Shown here: positions 1 through 8,527 of the stretch, one piece after another
Layout of the letters: the number at the start of each line of letters is the position of its first letter
Position numbering within the stretch: position 1 is the stretch's first letter
Source: Bacilli bacterium
GTDB lineage: Bacteria > Bacillota_I > Bacilli_A > RF39 > UBA660
DNA length: 64,000 nucleotides
Assembly: GCA_017435485.1 (NCBI GenBank)
Contig: JAFSEY010000010.1
Location: 1 to 64,000 of the forward strand
Direction: 5' to 3'
Made by a program: the position numbers and the translations under genes
The notes under the pieces: generated by a model
Seen by the model: only the letters and a program-made list of their open reading frames with translations
What the model was told of the DNA's origin: nothing
Databases searched by the model: none

Positions 1-57
1 TAGAGCAGAGGACTGAAAATCCTTGTGTCGCTGGTTCAATTCCCGCTGGAGCCACCA
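1..57 (+). tRNA. tRNA-Phe (GAA), 3' part
   Basis: The window opens inside a tRNA gene. The 3' half of the D arm, the anticodon arm with loop CTGAAAA (anticodon GAA at 15-17), the variable loop, the T arm with loop TTCAATT and an encoded CCA end at 55-57 are all visible. The T stem has one apparent U-C mismatch. The 5' acceptor strand and part of the D arm lie outside the window, so the gene is partial only because of the window edge. Confidence 0.93.
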
Positions 58-69
58 GAAATAAAATTA

Positions 70-92
70 AACTCGAATTATCGAGTTTTTTT
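70..92 (+). terminator. Terminator after tRNA-Phe
   Basis: A 7-bp stem (AACTCGA / TCGAGTT) with a four-base loop is followed by a T run. It ends the tRNA transcript and overlaps the 3' end of the convergent DUF1003 gene. Confidence 0.8.
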
Positions 93-578
93 GTTTTTTA
101 TGATTTTTATTATTTTATTCTGATTATTTATTATTTGACGAATCTCATCATGCAATTGTTCTAATATTAATTCACTTTTTAAATCTACTTTATAATCATT
201 TTTACTACGTAATGAATCTTTTTTCGCCGCCCTATTTTGACTCATCATAATAATAGGAGCCTGTAAAGCTGCTATACACGATAACAATAAATTTAAAAAA
301 GTAAATGGATAAGGATCAATATCCTCTACAATTAAATTAAATACAACCCAAGTAGTCAAAAACAAAATAAACCCTATAATAAATCTCCAACTTCCTGCTA
401 CAGCAGTTATTTTATCAGCAAGCTTATCTGATTTTGTTTCATTTTCTTCCTCTTGTTTATCTACATCTACTGCTAAATTTTGATCAAATAAAAGTTGCAT
501 CATTTGTTCTTCATCTGATACATCTAAATCAGTATTTACTAGCATTTTTACTATTTCTTTTTTTCTGTTTTTTTCCAT
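78..578 (-). CDS. DUF1003 family membrane protein
   Basis: A 166-residue protein with a charged N-terminal part, then two membrane segments at about residues 64-84 and 91-112. Between and after them is the hallmark DUF1003 pattern: DKLADKI before the first helix, DPYPFTFLNLLLS in the second, and QNRAAKKDSLRSKNDY right after it. A charged, probably coiled-coil tail follows. The biochemical role of DUF1003 proteins is not known. The gene has its own stop inside the tRNA-Phe terminator and is separated from the upstream acetyltransferase by only about 30 bases, so the two may be co-transcribed. Confidence 0.88.
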   Translation of the reverse strand: MEKNRKKEIVKMLVNTDLDVSDEEQMMQLLFDQNLAVDVDKQEEENETKSDKLADKITAVAGSWRFIIGFILFLTTWVVFNLIVEDIDPYPFTFLNLLLSCIAALQAPIIMMSQNRAAKKDSLRSKNDYKVDLKSELILEQLHDEIRQIINNQNKIIKIIKNKKTR

Positions 579-608
579 TTTAAAGTCCTCTAATAATATA
601 ATGAACCA

Positions 609-1136
609 CTAACCTCTTTTTAATGCCCTTTTTTCTTTTAGATCAACTAAATAACAAATTTCATCTTCGCTATCGAATGGCATTGGAACTCCACCAAAAT
701 TTAAAATAGTTTTTATAGAAGCAAAATTTGATTTTGCAACTCTAAATATTGGTCTTTCTAAACCCTTTTCCAAAATAATTGGCCATATTGCATTTAATGT
801 TTTTAAAGCATAACGATTTTTTTGATATTCATACTTTACCTCATAAGCAATATTACCATGACGAGTATCATTATAGTATACTTTCACATAACCAATAAAA
901 GGTAATCCTTGATTAGACAAAGACATCCAAAATACATCTTCAGTATCACTTACAACTTCTTGATAAATATCTAATTCATCTGTTTTAACCATTTTACATG
1001 TCGAAGCAACACGAATTTCATATAATCTACGATTAATCATTCTTATTTCAGCTAATGTTTTATCATTCATTACTCCCTGTTCAAGCATTTCTAATTTAGC
1101 CAGTAATTCTTCTTGTAAAACATTTAAATTTTCCAT
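609..1136 (-). CDS. GNAT family acetyltransferase-like protein
   Basis: A 175-residue protein. The N-terminal 50 residues are helical and charged and not typical of GNAT enzymes. From about residue 65 the order of strands and helices looks like a GNAT fold: GLPFIGYVKVYY, then GNIAYEVKYEYQKNRYALKTLNAIWP (the helix that normally follows the acetyl-CoA loop), then RPIFRVAKSNFASIKTILNFGG near the end, which resembles the N-x-S/A helix. The canonical Q/R-x-x-G-x-G/A loop is degenerate, so substrate and even activity are uncertain. It probably has its own promoter (TATAAT near 1162). Confidence 0.6.
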   Translation of the reverse strand: MENLNVLQEELLAKLEMLEQGVMNDKTLAEIRMINRRLYEIRVASTCKMVKTDELDIYQEVVSDTEDVFWMSLSNQGLPFIGYVKVYYNDTRHGNIAYEVKYEYQKNRYALKTLNAIWPIILEKGLERPIFRVAKSNFASIKTILNFGGVPMPFDSEDEICYLVDLKEKRALKRG

Positions 1137-1175
1137 GCATTATCATCTCTTACAACCATTATACGATATCTTGCT

Positions 1176-1200
1176 AAAAAGAAAAGAACTATTTTAGTCC
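1176..1200 (-). terminator. Terminator after the transglutaminase-like gene
   Basis: On the minus strand a 6-bp stem (GGACTA / TAGTTC, one G-U pair) is followed by a T-rich run. It lies directly after the stop of the gene ending at 1202. Confidence 0.65.
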
Positions 1201-1201
1201 T

Positions 1202-2074
1202 TTATTCTAAATGATCAGAATCATTGATTAACGGAAAGTTTAATGCTCTTAATTTTTTATCATTTCTAAATAAATATTTAAGTTCATCAAAATTTTTATC
1301 TGGATCTAATAACAAAGTTGCCAAATCATCTAATTCTTTTAAATCATCTGGAGATAATTTAAAAAATTCTTCATCTGTATCAATATATGTTGGGAAAAAT
1401 AAATAAGAAATTTCATCATTCATTAAGGCATGAAAATCAAAAAATAAACTTCTAGCCAACATCGGTAAACCTCTTAATCTTGATCCATGGACAAAATAAC
1501 TACAATCTTTCTTACCAGATCTAACATCTAGCCAACTTTCGGCGGCCATAATTAATTTTTTAGTCGGATCATCATGAATTTCTTCATCAACGTCATAATC
1601 AACCCAACGAGCTTCTTCTTCATTATAATACTGACATATCCAATGATCGCAAGCTTCGTTATCTCTTATCCAAGGCGCAAAACCACTTCTAACTCTTACC
1701 GAATATCCTTTTGCTTTTAAAATAGAAGCAGTTAAAACAGATACATATCTACACGTAACGATTATCATATCTTCTACTTTACGACTATTGGTAAGCCCTC
1801 TTTCATCCTGTCTAAATAATTCAGCCATCATAGCAGGAGCTGTAAGTAATATATCATCATCACATCTATTTTTGTACCATGGATAATGTTTTGTAATTGC
1901 TTCATTATTTTCTTTAAATGCTCTAAGTAAACAAACACGATGAATAATATTATTTCTAATTATCTTACGTAACTCTTCTAAATCATCAGGTAAACTTTTA
2001 AAATATTCATAAAATCCTTCATAATTTGTATACATACTAGTTTTCTTATAAAAATCTAAAATATCTTGTCTCAT
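1202..2074 (-). CDS. Transglutaminase-like cysteine protease fold protein
   Basis: A 290-residue soluble protein with the core of the transglutaminase-like superfamily. The probable triad is C108 in VTCRYVSVLTASILKAKGY, H144 in CDHWICQYY and D159 or D161 in RWVDYDVDEE, in the order and spacing seen in microbial transglutaminase-like proteins. No signal peptide or membrane segment is visible, so it is likely cytoplasmic. The family includes proteases, peptide N-glycanases and inactive members; substrate cannot be told. It stands as a single gene with its own terminator. A second, unrelated-looking transglutaminase-like protein lies at 11345-12457. Confidence 0.75.
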   Translation of the reverse strand: MRQDILDFYKKTSMYTNYEGFYEYFKSLPDDLEELRKIIRNNIIHRVCLLRAFKENNEAITKHYPWYKNRCDDDILLTAPAMMAELFRQDERGLTNSRKVEDMIIVTCRYVSVLTASILKAKGYSVRVRSGFAPWIRDNEACDHWICQYYNEEEARWVDYDVDEEIHDDPTKKLIMAAESWLDVRSGKKDCSYFVHGSRLRGLPMLARSLFFDFHALMNDEISYLFFPTYIDTDEEFFKLSPDDLKELDDLATLLLDPDKNFDELKYLFRNDKKLRALNFPLINDSDHLE

Positions 2075-2150
2075 ATTCTTACCACCTATAAAGATTATAA
2101 ATAAAATATTATTTCAACAACTGACATTTTCTATTTCAAAATTGTAACTT

Positions 2151-2849
2151 TTAAGAATTTAAAATCCAGTCAACAATAGTTTTCTTTATTTCAAAATATT
2201 CAGCTTCTTCAAATTGCATATTAGCTATACAAAACTTTTTATTAGCTATATGTGAACAAAACATACATTCATACAAATCAAAACAATCTTGAATAAAATA
2301 GGAATTTATAATTTTATTAGAACATAAAACATTATAACTATTGCTACAATTTTTAGAATCATCAGTTCTAATACAAAACGTACAAGTCGTTGAACGTTGA
2401 CTAGCTAACAAATATTCACTTCTATTAACCGAATCGCAATAAATAATATTTTTAGCATGTGTACAATCAGTAGAACGATAAACATTTTCACAATTATATA
2501 TCGTATCACTTTTTAAAACATTTATAGAGTCGTATACCCTTTCAGTTGTCATTAAATTTATTTCATTCCAAATATCAATAAGCTCTTTTAAATTGTTTAT
2601 TTCTTTTTTGGGAATCATCCAACCATCGACCATATCTTTCGCTTCCATATTAGCAAGAGTAATGTATCTTCCGCTATTAACTGAATCAGCCCATGTAACT
2701 TCATTAGTTGTTGAATCAGTCACTTGTTTAGGAAGTTTAACATCAAAAGCAAACTTTTCTAAAAGAATATCTAAAGAAAAATTATTAGTTTCTTCAAAAA
2801 CATTTTGAAATATTTTATTTACCATATCTAACGCCATTTTATCATTCAT
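2151..2849 (-). CDS. Cys-rich repeat protein of unknown function, coupled to a HerA-like ATPase
   Basis: A 232-residue protein. Residues 1-110 form a helical N-terminal part. From about residue 115 to 215 there are eleven Cys spread at irregular 4-12 residue steps, many in Cys-x2-Cys or polar-Cys contexts (TCTFCIR, ECMFCSH, KKFCIANMQ), mixed with Ser and Asn as in right-handed beta-helix repeats. The C-terminal end (ANKKFCIANMQFEEAEYFE) resembles, from memory, a repeat protein common in candidate-phyla genomes that ends in a similar Cys-Asn-x-Gln-Tyr/Phe-Glu-Glu-Tyr pattern. I do not recognise a function. Its start overlaps the end of the upstream ATPase by 8 bases, so the two are translationally coupled and likely act together. 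Confidence 0.6.
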   Translation of the reverse strand: MNDKMALDMVNKIFQNVFEETNNFSLDILLEKFAFDVKLPKQVTDSTTNEVTWADSVNSGRYITLANMEAKDMVDGWMIPKKEINNLKELIDIWNEINLMTTERVYDSINVLKSDTIYNCENVYRSTDCTHAKNIIYCDSVNRSEYLLASQRSTTCTFCIRTDDSKNCSNSYNVLCSNKIINSYFIQDCFDLYECMFCSHIANKKFCIANMQFEEAEYFEIKKTIVDWILNS

Positions 2850-4698
2850 CTTTAATCACCTTTCTACTGGAAGAATTTTTAATTAAAATATCTTTTAAAT
2901 TGACATTTGTATCTATTTTAAAATTACTTTTATAAGTCTTTTCACCTATCTTTTCATTCTTATTTATAAATATTGTTTTCTTAAGTCTCGGAATACTTTC
3001 AAAATTAATTGTTGATGCTTTAATAGCCGGCAACAAAAGTCCATTTGCATCTATTCTAACAACACATTCACGATTATTTAATTCTGTTAACATCTTAATT
3101 TTCTTTTCCTTTGAATCATCCAAAGGTATTTTCATATTAAAATTTTCTACCAAAATACTAGCATCTATTTTAGAAACCCTAAAGATGTAATAATTGATTA
3201 CATTAGCAAAAATAGAATTCTTTAATGATTCTGATATTTGACTAAAATATTGACCAGCTAACACTAAAGACAAATTGTATTTACGTGCTTCCGATAAAAA
3301 TCGGGAAAGGATCGGATTTTCGACTACAGCTACTTCATCAACAACAAAAATGATATGCTCATTGATTTCTTTACTTTGAATAATTGATAATAATTGCTGC
3401 ATTACAAGACCTGATACTGTTTTGGTTACTTTATCTCCTAATTTTACTCTATCTAAAGAAAAAATAGTAAGGAAATTATCTGCAATAACCTCTTTCAAAT
3501 TATTAGCATTTTTTTGATCATTAAATACTGGCAACATTTCCATCTCATCAATAAACGCTATGATTGGGGAAATTGCTTCCCCATATGATTTAGTTTTTAA
3601 ATCATTAAAATCAGCTAAAAAGAAATTGATAACACTCATCGGTATATCATACTTTAATCTTTTTATTAAATAATTACGATATTCTAAATCTAAAAGCACT
3701 TTTCTTAAATTAGTAAAATTAAAAGACTCATCACTTAATAGTAAATAAATTGCATGTCTTAAAACTCTTTCTAATTTAGAATTATATTGATCAGCCAATA
3801 AAGAAGTAAATAATTCTAATAATAATTCGGTAGAAGAAATAACATCATCTTTTTTATTAATAAATAAATCTACACTATCTTCATCACTTTTAAAATCTAT
3901 TACCTTGCCAATGCCTCCAACATCACTTTCTAAAGAAGCATGGGGATCAATTATAACAACTCTATATTGATGTTTTAAATTGTTATTTTTATATAAATTA
4001 TTTATAAGCAAACTAATAAATTTTGATTTGCCACATCCACTGGCACCAAAAATAACAGAATGTTTATCAAAGCTATATGAATTTTGATTTAAATAAAAAT
4101 CGCCTTGTAAATAAGGAAAAGTATCAATTTTTAAAACAGATGAGTTTTGATCAGAGTTTAAAAGATGTAATGTTTTACTAATATCTAAATACTTAGGAGC
4201 ACTTTTATAAAAGTATCTCTTGTTTCCTTCGAAATCGATACTTAAAAGCTTAATTGGCATAGCAAATAAAACTTTACTACATTTTTCTATCCCATTTTTA
4301 TTAACATAAACTCTAATTTTAACTTTTATCTTTTGGTTCAACCGCTTTTGAAAAATAATTTCTAACCTAGTTAAGACTCCTTTATTTTTTATTTCGCAAT
4401 AATTTATTAAATCAAAAAAACTGCATCCCAATTGAGGTAACACCGGAAATGCTATTTGCGCTTTAGAAAAGTTTAAAGCATCTACTTGTTTTAACAAAAA
4501 TGGATTTAATTTATTTATTGTCGGAGGTAATTGACATCGAGTTTTTATATAAAAATTTATTAAATTATTATCGTTTGTAATAATTAGTTTCCAACTCCTA
4601 AATAACCCATTATAATCAGAAATTATTCTAACTAATGATTCCCACTCTTCATTATCAATATATTTTTGAGTAAGATACGTTTGAAAAGTATAAGGCAC
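2842..4698 (-). CDS. HerA/VirB4-like P-loop ATPase
   Basis: A 618-residue ATPase of the HerA/FtsK/VirB4 superfamily. Residues 1-200 are a domain I do not recognise. The ATPase core follows: Walker A GASGCGKS at 218-225, a conserved VVIIDPHASLE strand at about 248-256, Walker B HIIFVVDE ending in D454-E455, and a sensor-type Gln in LVLAGQYFSQ (Q483), with the SLKNSIFANV stretch typical of VirB4/TrwB-like proteins. The start is GTG with AAAGGAGAG six bases upstream. Downstream partner is the Cys-rich protein (8-base overlap). No relaxase, NurA nuclease or conjugation gene is near, so this does not look like a conjugative system or a HerA-NurA repair pair. Confidence 0.75.
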   Translation of the reverse strand: MPYTFQTYLTQKYIDNEEWESLVRIISDYNGLFRSWKLIITNDNNLINFYIKTRCQLPPTINKLNPFLLKQVDALNFSKAQIAFPVLPQLGCSFFDLINYCEIKNKGVLTRLEIIFQKRLNQKIKVKIRVYVNKNGIEKCSKVLFAMPIKLLSIDFEGNKRYFYKSAPKYLDISKTLHLLNSDQNSSVLKIDTFPYLQGDFYLNQNSYSFDKHSVIFGASGCGKSKFISLLINNLYKNNNLKHQYRVVIIDPHASLESDVGGIGKVIDFKSDEDSVDLFINKKDDVISSTELLLELFTSLLADQYNSKLERVLRHAIYLLLSDESFNFTNLRKVLLDLEYRNYLIKRLKYDIPMSVINFFLADFNDLKTKSYGEAISPIIAFIDEMEMLPVFNDQKNANNLKEVIADNFLTIFSLDRVKLGDKVTKTVSGLVMQQLLSIIQSKEINEHIIFVVDEVAVVENPILSRFLSEARKYNLSLVLAGQYFSQISESLKNSIFANVINYYIFRVSKIDASILVENFNMKIPLDDSKEKKIKMLTELNNRECVVRIDANGLLLPAIKASTINFESIPRLKKTIFINKNEKIGEKTYKSNFKIDTNVNLKDILIKNSSSRKVIKDE

Positions 4699-4739
4699 AA
4701 AAATCTCTCCTTTTCAAAACTTATATCACGCTAGAAATT

Positions 4740-4776
4740 AAAAAAACTGACAATTTATATATCTTAATTGTCAGTT
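4740..4776 (-). terminator. Terminator of the AraC-type gene
   Basis: A perfect 11-bp stem (AACTGACAATT / AATTGTCAGTT) followed by seven T on the minus strand. The stem begins at the stop codon of the regulator gene and separates it from the ATPase unit downstream. Confidence 0.9.
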
Positions 4777-5573
4777 TATTCTAATGGAAACATATACTCT
4801 GTAACATTATCATGATAATATTCTAAATCAGGCAAATCACTCAAATTATATTTACTACTGGGTAAAAATCTTAAATATACTTCTTGCGAAAGCTCTTGTA
4901 TCTTTTTAGCATCCCTAGAATCTAATTTAAATACTAGCCACTTACTCTTGGGAATAATTACTTTTTCAAACTCTTCAATTTTCTTATCATATAAGACATA
5001 GTATTTTTGACATCCATCCCTATTTTCATCATAAGTAACCATTCCATAATCATAAATCCCATATTTTTTAGCATATAGCTTTTGCGCATCTTGACATAAC
5101 TTAGGAGCCTTCTTATCAACATTTTGGTTATTTACTTCTACACTAATACCGTACAAAACCATTTTTTCTTTTTCAATTATATTATATTCAAAAGTAGGTG
5201 TTTCGACTATGTTTTCATTATAAACTATTATTGGATAATTCTTGAGTTTATTTTTATATTTTTTTACTTCACTTGGTTTTATACCATGAAAGCTTCTAAA
5301 AGCTCGGGAAAAAGCTGTTGCACTTTCATATTGATACTTAATAGCTATATCGATAACTTTCATATTTAAATTACATAAATCATATCCAGCGTTAGATAAT
5401 CTTCTTTTTCTGATATATTCAGTTAAAGTAATATTATTTAATAAAGTAAATATTCTTTGTAAGGTATAAACATTAACCCCAATCATTTTAGCTAACTTTT
5501 TATAATCTATCTTCTCTTCTAAATGATCTTCAATATAATTAATTATCTCATTAAGCGATTTGTATATATTCAT
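4776..5573 (-). CDS. AraC family regulator with GyrI-like effector domain
   Basis: About 265 residues. The N-terminal 100 residues hold two helix-turn-helix motifs of the AraC type (YKKLAKMIGVNVYTLQRIF, then DIAIKYQYESATAFSRAFRSFHGIKPSEVKK). Residues from about 130 to the end resemble a GyrI-like/SRPBCC-type small-molecule binding domain, the arrangement of Rob and BmrR-like regulators. ATG at 5573 is preceded by GGTGGAG at good spacing; the upstream in-frame GTG (5588) is less likely. It is a single gene. No drug-efflux gene is adjacent, so its target is not evident. Confidence 0.85.
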   Translation of the reverse strand: MNIYKSLNEIINYIEDHLEEKIDYKKLAKMIGVNVYTLQRIFTLLNNITLTEYIRKRRLSNAGYDLCNLNMKVIDIAIKYQYESATAFSRAFRSFHGIKPSEVKKYKNKLKNYPIIVYNENIVETPTFEYNIIEKEKMVLYGISVEVNNQNVDKKAPKLCQDAQKLYAKKYGIYDYGMVTYDENRDGCQKYYVLYDKKIEEFEKVIIPKSKWLVFKLDSRDAKKIQELSQEVYLRFLPSSKYNLSDLPDLEYYHDNVTEYMFPLE

Positions 5574-5636
5574 AGACCTCAACTCCACCGAAAATCTAAG
5601 ACTATTATACCCTATTTTCTAACACTTTCCAAATGA

Positions 5637-5665
5637 TAATAAAAACAAATACCAAAAGATATTTG
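5637..5665 (-). terminator. Terminator after the superoxide dismutase locus
   Basis: Minus-strand hairpin CAAATA / TATTTG followed by TTTTTATT, some 20 bases after the stop of the dismutase C-terminal part. Confidence 0.6.
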
Positions 5666-5683
5666 CTTAAGTAAAAAATATAT

Positions 5684-6292
5684 TTACTTAGTAATATTGT
5701 TATAAAGATTACTAGCATAAGTAAAATCTGCTATATCCTCAAAATTATCAATATACTTTACTTTATCATTTTCATAATTCAAATAATAAGCATGTTCCCA
5801 TAAATCTATCGTAAACAAAGGAATATAGCCTAAAGATAAGGGTGTATCTTGATTTTTAGTATTTATTATATCCAATTTACTATTTTCTTTCAAAACTAAA
5901 AAGGTATATCCAGATCCTTTTAAAGATAAAGCCTTTTGTTTAAATTCATCCCAAAACACTTCATAGCTGCCATAAGTTTTATTTATTTGTTTCATTAAAT
6001 TTCAAAAGGGTTTTTGCCTTGTAGAATTCATACTTTTCCAATATAAATTATGATTTAAAGCTCCTCCCAAATTAAATAAAATATTTTCTTGGTCTTTTTT
6101 AGGAAAATTATCAATCTGAAATAATAGTTCAGTTAAACTAAAGCGATAATCATAATCATTCTTAATTAGCAATTCATTTAATTTATTTAAATAATTTTGA
6201 TGATGCTTATGATAATGAAGTCCCATAGTATGCGTATCAATAAATGGTTCTAATGCTTCTTTTGAATATAATAAAGTTGGTAATTTATACAT
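5684..6292 (-). pseudogene. sodA: Fe/Mn superoxide dismutase interrupted by one in-frame TGA
   Basis: The two halves (codons 1-96 and a C-terminal 103-codon part) lie in the same reading frame and are separated only by TGA at 6002-6004 plus two codons. Read as one protein the length is 202 residues, the usual size of Fe/Mn dismutases. All four metal ligands are present: His in GLHYHKHHQ, His in ALNHNLYW, and Asp and His in TIDLWEHAYY. The TGA falls where dismutases commonly have Gly (P-x-G-x-L before the FGS motif), so a GGA to TGA change is the simplest explanation. The second half has no ribosome site of its own. Either a recent nonsense mutation, a read-through case or an assembly error. 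Confidence 0.85.
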
Positions 6293-6322
6293 AGTAATAC
6301 CTCCTTTATCATCTTATGAAAA

Positions 6323-6349
6323 AGAAAAAATTTGTGAACTTCACAAATT
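6323..6349 (-). terminator. Terminator of the metallo-beta-lactamase locus
   Basis: A 10-bp inverted repeat (AATTTGTGAA / TTCACAAATT) with a very short centre, followed on the minus strand by a T run. Confidence 0.85.
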
Positions 6350-6357
6350 CTTAATTA

Positions 6358-7071
6358 TTATATTTCTACTTCATCACCATCTTGAGGAAATATAACCTTG
6401 CTATCTGTAGGCAACTCATAATCTGAACGATGAACTGCATAAAATTTGCAATTAGCATATTGATCAGCAATATTTGTTAAATCAACTAACCCAATATGAG
6501 CTTTATCACTTTTTTCTTTTCTTGTTGTATCCACAATTATAATATTAGCACTTTCACACATCTTAACAAAATTATCACATAACGTACTATCCCCAGTGTA
6601 CCCAATTATGACTTCATCTTTTTTTAATAAATAGCCATAATTTGGAGTTGCTTTTCCATGGATCAAATCGATAGAAGCCAAAGTATAATCATTTATTGTT
6701 AATTCTTCGTTAGATTCTAATTCGATAAACTCTATATTAGCATAGTCTTTTAATGATCCTAGATTTCCAAAAGCAAAAGCCATCAAATCATTTACTTTTT
6801 GGCTTATCCCCTTAGGGCCAATAATATAAAATGGTTTCTCAATTTCTCCACGCATTTTCTTTCCTATTATTCAATTAGGAATATCAAAAAAATGATCAGC
6901 ATGAAAATGGGAAATAACAAGGCAGTCCAAATCCTTAACTTTTTTTCCTAATCTTTCTAATTGCTTAATAGTTCCCATTCCACAATCAAATAAAATATTA
7001 TCAACAATAATACTTGTATTAGCTCTACTTGTACTACCCATATTACCAGTTCCTATAAAGGTTAATTTCAT
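6358..7071 (-). pseudogene. Metallo-beta-lactamase fold hydrolase interrupted by one in-frame TGA
   Basis: Codons 1-66 carry the N-terminal half with HFHADHFFD (the H-x-H-x-D-H zinc motif). The remaining 165 codons continue in the same frame after TGA (6871-6873) and five codons, and hold the next zinc Asp (GYTGDST) and a final His (AVHRSD). Together they give a roughly 237-residue protein of the RNase Z/ribonuclease-like branch (PFYIIGPKGI is typical). Unlike the dismutase, the C-terminal half has an AGGAAAG site seven bases before its ATG, so reinitiation is possible. This is the second adjacent gene with the same kind of lesion. Confidence 0.82.
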
Positions 7072-7104
7072 AATATCACTCTTTCGTAATTATTTCTCAT
7101 ATTC

Positions 7105-7133
7105 ATTATAACGAAATCTTAATTTTTATTCAA
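7105..7133 (-). promoter_or_regulatory. Promoter of the metallo-beta-lactamase locus
   Basis: TTGAAT and TATAAT with a 17-base spacer, upstream of the ATG at 7071. The promoter still looks intact although the gene is interrupted. Confidence 0.7.
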
Positions 7134-7222
7134 TCAACATTTATTATCTTTACCATAAATACTCCAAATAAATACAGAATGAAAATTTTTATTTAGATCA
7201 AAATAATATTAAAGGTGAAATT

Positions 7223-7693
7223 ATGAATAAAAAGAAATTAAAAATATTAGGGATTATATTAGCATTTGGATTATGTTTTCCCCTTCATTTTTTATATGAT
7301 AAATTTCCGTCATTTATCACAAGTATTTTTGCTCCCGTAAACGAAAGTGTTTTAGAACATATGAAAATATTATTTGGAAGTATTATCCTTTCGGGTGTAA
7401 TTCAAAAAATAATTGTTTTAGCAAAAAAAGAAAAAATTAATAATATTTGCTTTTCCAATTTTGTTGCGGCGATTTCTTCTATACCCATATTTTTAATTAT
7501 GTTTTTACCAATTTATTCTATCATTGGTGAAAATATGATTATTACCATAATTGTAATGCTTATAGCAATTATAATAGCTGAAATAATTTCCTATATAATT
7601 ATGAATAAAAAAGATTTTAAATTAGAAAAAATAACGATTATATTCGTTATCTTTGTCTATGTAATATTTATGCTTTTAACTAAATTGTTTTAG
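7223..7693 (+). CDS. DUF6512-like four-helix membrane protein
   Basis: A 156-residue protein with hydrophobic segments near residues 8-26, 52-67, 78-126 (probably two helices) and 137-155. The stretch FAPVNESVLEHMKILFGSI matches the signature I associate with the DUF6512 family (usually F-x-P-V-N-E-S-V-W-E-H-x-K). AAAGGTG precedes the start. Function is unknown. It is one of the few plus-strand genes and converges on the dCTP deaminase. Confidence 0.7.
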   Translation: MNKKKLKILGIILAFGLCFPLHFLYDKFPSFITSIFAPVNESVLEHMKILFGSIILSGVIQKIIVLAKKEKINNICFSNFVAAISSIPIFLIMFLPIYSIIGENMIITIIVMLIAIIIAEIISYIIMNKKDFKLEKITIIFVIFVYVIFMLLTKLF

Positions 7694-7713
7694 CTAATTA
7701 TATTATTCCTTTT

Positions 7714-8511
7714 TTACTTTGTATAATCTATAGCCAAATCGTTAACTACTTCAAACCGATGTTGTTGATGGGTAATGTTGCCTTTTTTACCGGGATCAAT
7801 TTCTTCAAAAAACATATCAGCAGATCTAACCCAAGTATTTAATTCATTATGATTGTATAAACTTCTATATACTACTACATATTCTTTTGTTTCCGAATCT
7901 AAACAAATATTTTCTATATAGTAATAATTACCTTTAAAATGTCTTACTACTTTACCTATGTAGTCATTATATATTTTAGATCCTTTTAAGCCATCTTCAT
8001 TTTGATATGAAGAATTTTTTTCATTACCATACAATAAATCATCACTTACTGCTTCATTCATTTTTTCAAAAACAACTTGAGCAATTTGCATCTTAGGCAT
8101 CAAAATATATGTATTTGGAGAATGATTAGATATTGTAATATTTAGTTTACCTTTAAAACCAGGATTTATATGTTGGTTTGTTATAAAAAGTCCCAATCTA
8201 TTAAAAGATGTTCTACCACGAATAGAGCCACATACATCGTCTGGCATATTAAACTCATCTTCTAAGACAACTACCAAACAATCTCCTGGTTTAAATTCAT
8301 ACCCATTAGATATATCTACTTTTTCATACATATTATCTATCTTTTGAACATCAATTAAAGAAATTTTAGAAGATTCATTTTTAAACTTTAAAATATAATC
8401 ATTAACAGTTAAATCATACGATGATGAATGAACGTTATTATAATTTCCTTCTTTAATTAAAACATCATTTTGCATTAATTTCTTTATTGTACTACCATTT
8501 AAAATCATCAT
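7714..8511 (-). CDS. dcd: dCTP deaminase fused to a DUF1653 domain
   Basis: A 265-residue fusion. Residues 1-185 are a dCTP deaminase/dUTPase-like trimeric fold: SSSYDLTV, GRTSFNRLGLFI (the catalytic-loop Arg-Ser) and HINPGFKGKLNI, with a Gln-rich substrate motif (PKMQIAQVVFE). This converts dCTP to dUTP, or to dUMP in bifunctional members. Residues 187-240 are a DUF1653 domain (VVRHFKGNYYYIENIC, ETKEYVVVYRSLY, TWVRSADMFFEEI), normally a free-standing small protein of unknown role. The tail after residue 245 is polar. It lies 16 bases after rfbB in the same direction. Confidence 0.88.
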   Translation of the reverse strand: MMILNGSTIKKLMQNDVLIKEGNYNNVHSSSYDLTVNDYILKFKNESSKISLIDVQKIDNMYEKVDISNGYEFKPGDCLVVVLEDEFNMPDDVCGSIRGRTSFNRLGLFITNQHINPGFKGKLNITISNHSPNTYILMPKMQIAQVVFEKMNEAVSDDLLYGNEKNSSYQNEDGLKGSKIYNDYIGKVVRHFKGNYYYIENICLDSETKEYVVVYRSLYNHNELNTWVRSADMFFEEIDPGKKGNITHQQHRFEVVNDLAIDYTK

Positions 8512-8527
8512 ATCCTCCGTATACTTT

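Noticed and set aside
2842-4698. EssC/type VII ATPase serving the WXG100-like cluster
   Set aside because: It has one ATPase domain and no FHA or multiple FtsK domains, and lies over 40 kb away with another partner gene.
5684-7071. TGA reassigned to Trp (mycoplasma code) or Gly across the genome
   Set aside because: About ten genes end in TGA, some in ATGA overlaps with the next start and one (ZIP) exactly at the family end, and large genes use TGG for Trp without any internal TGA. Only two genes have in-frame TGA.
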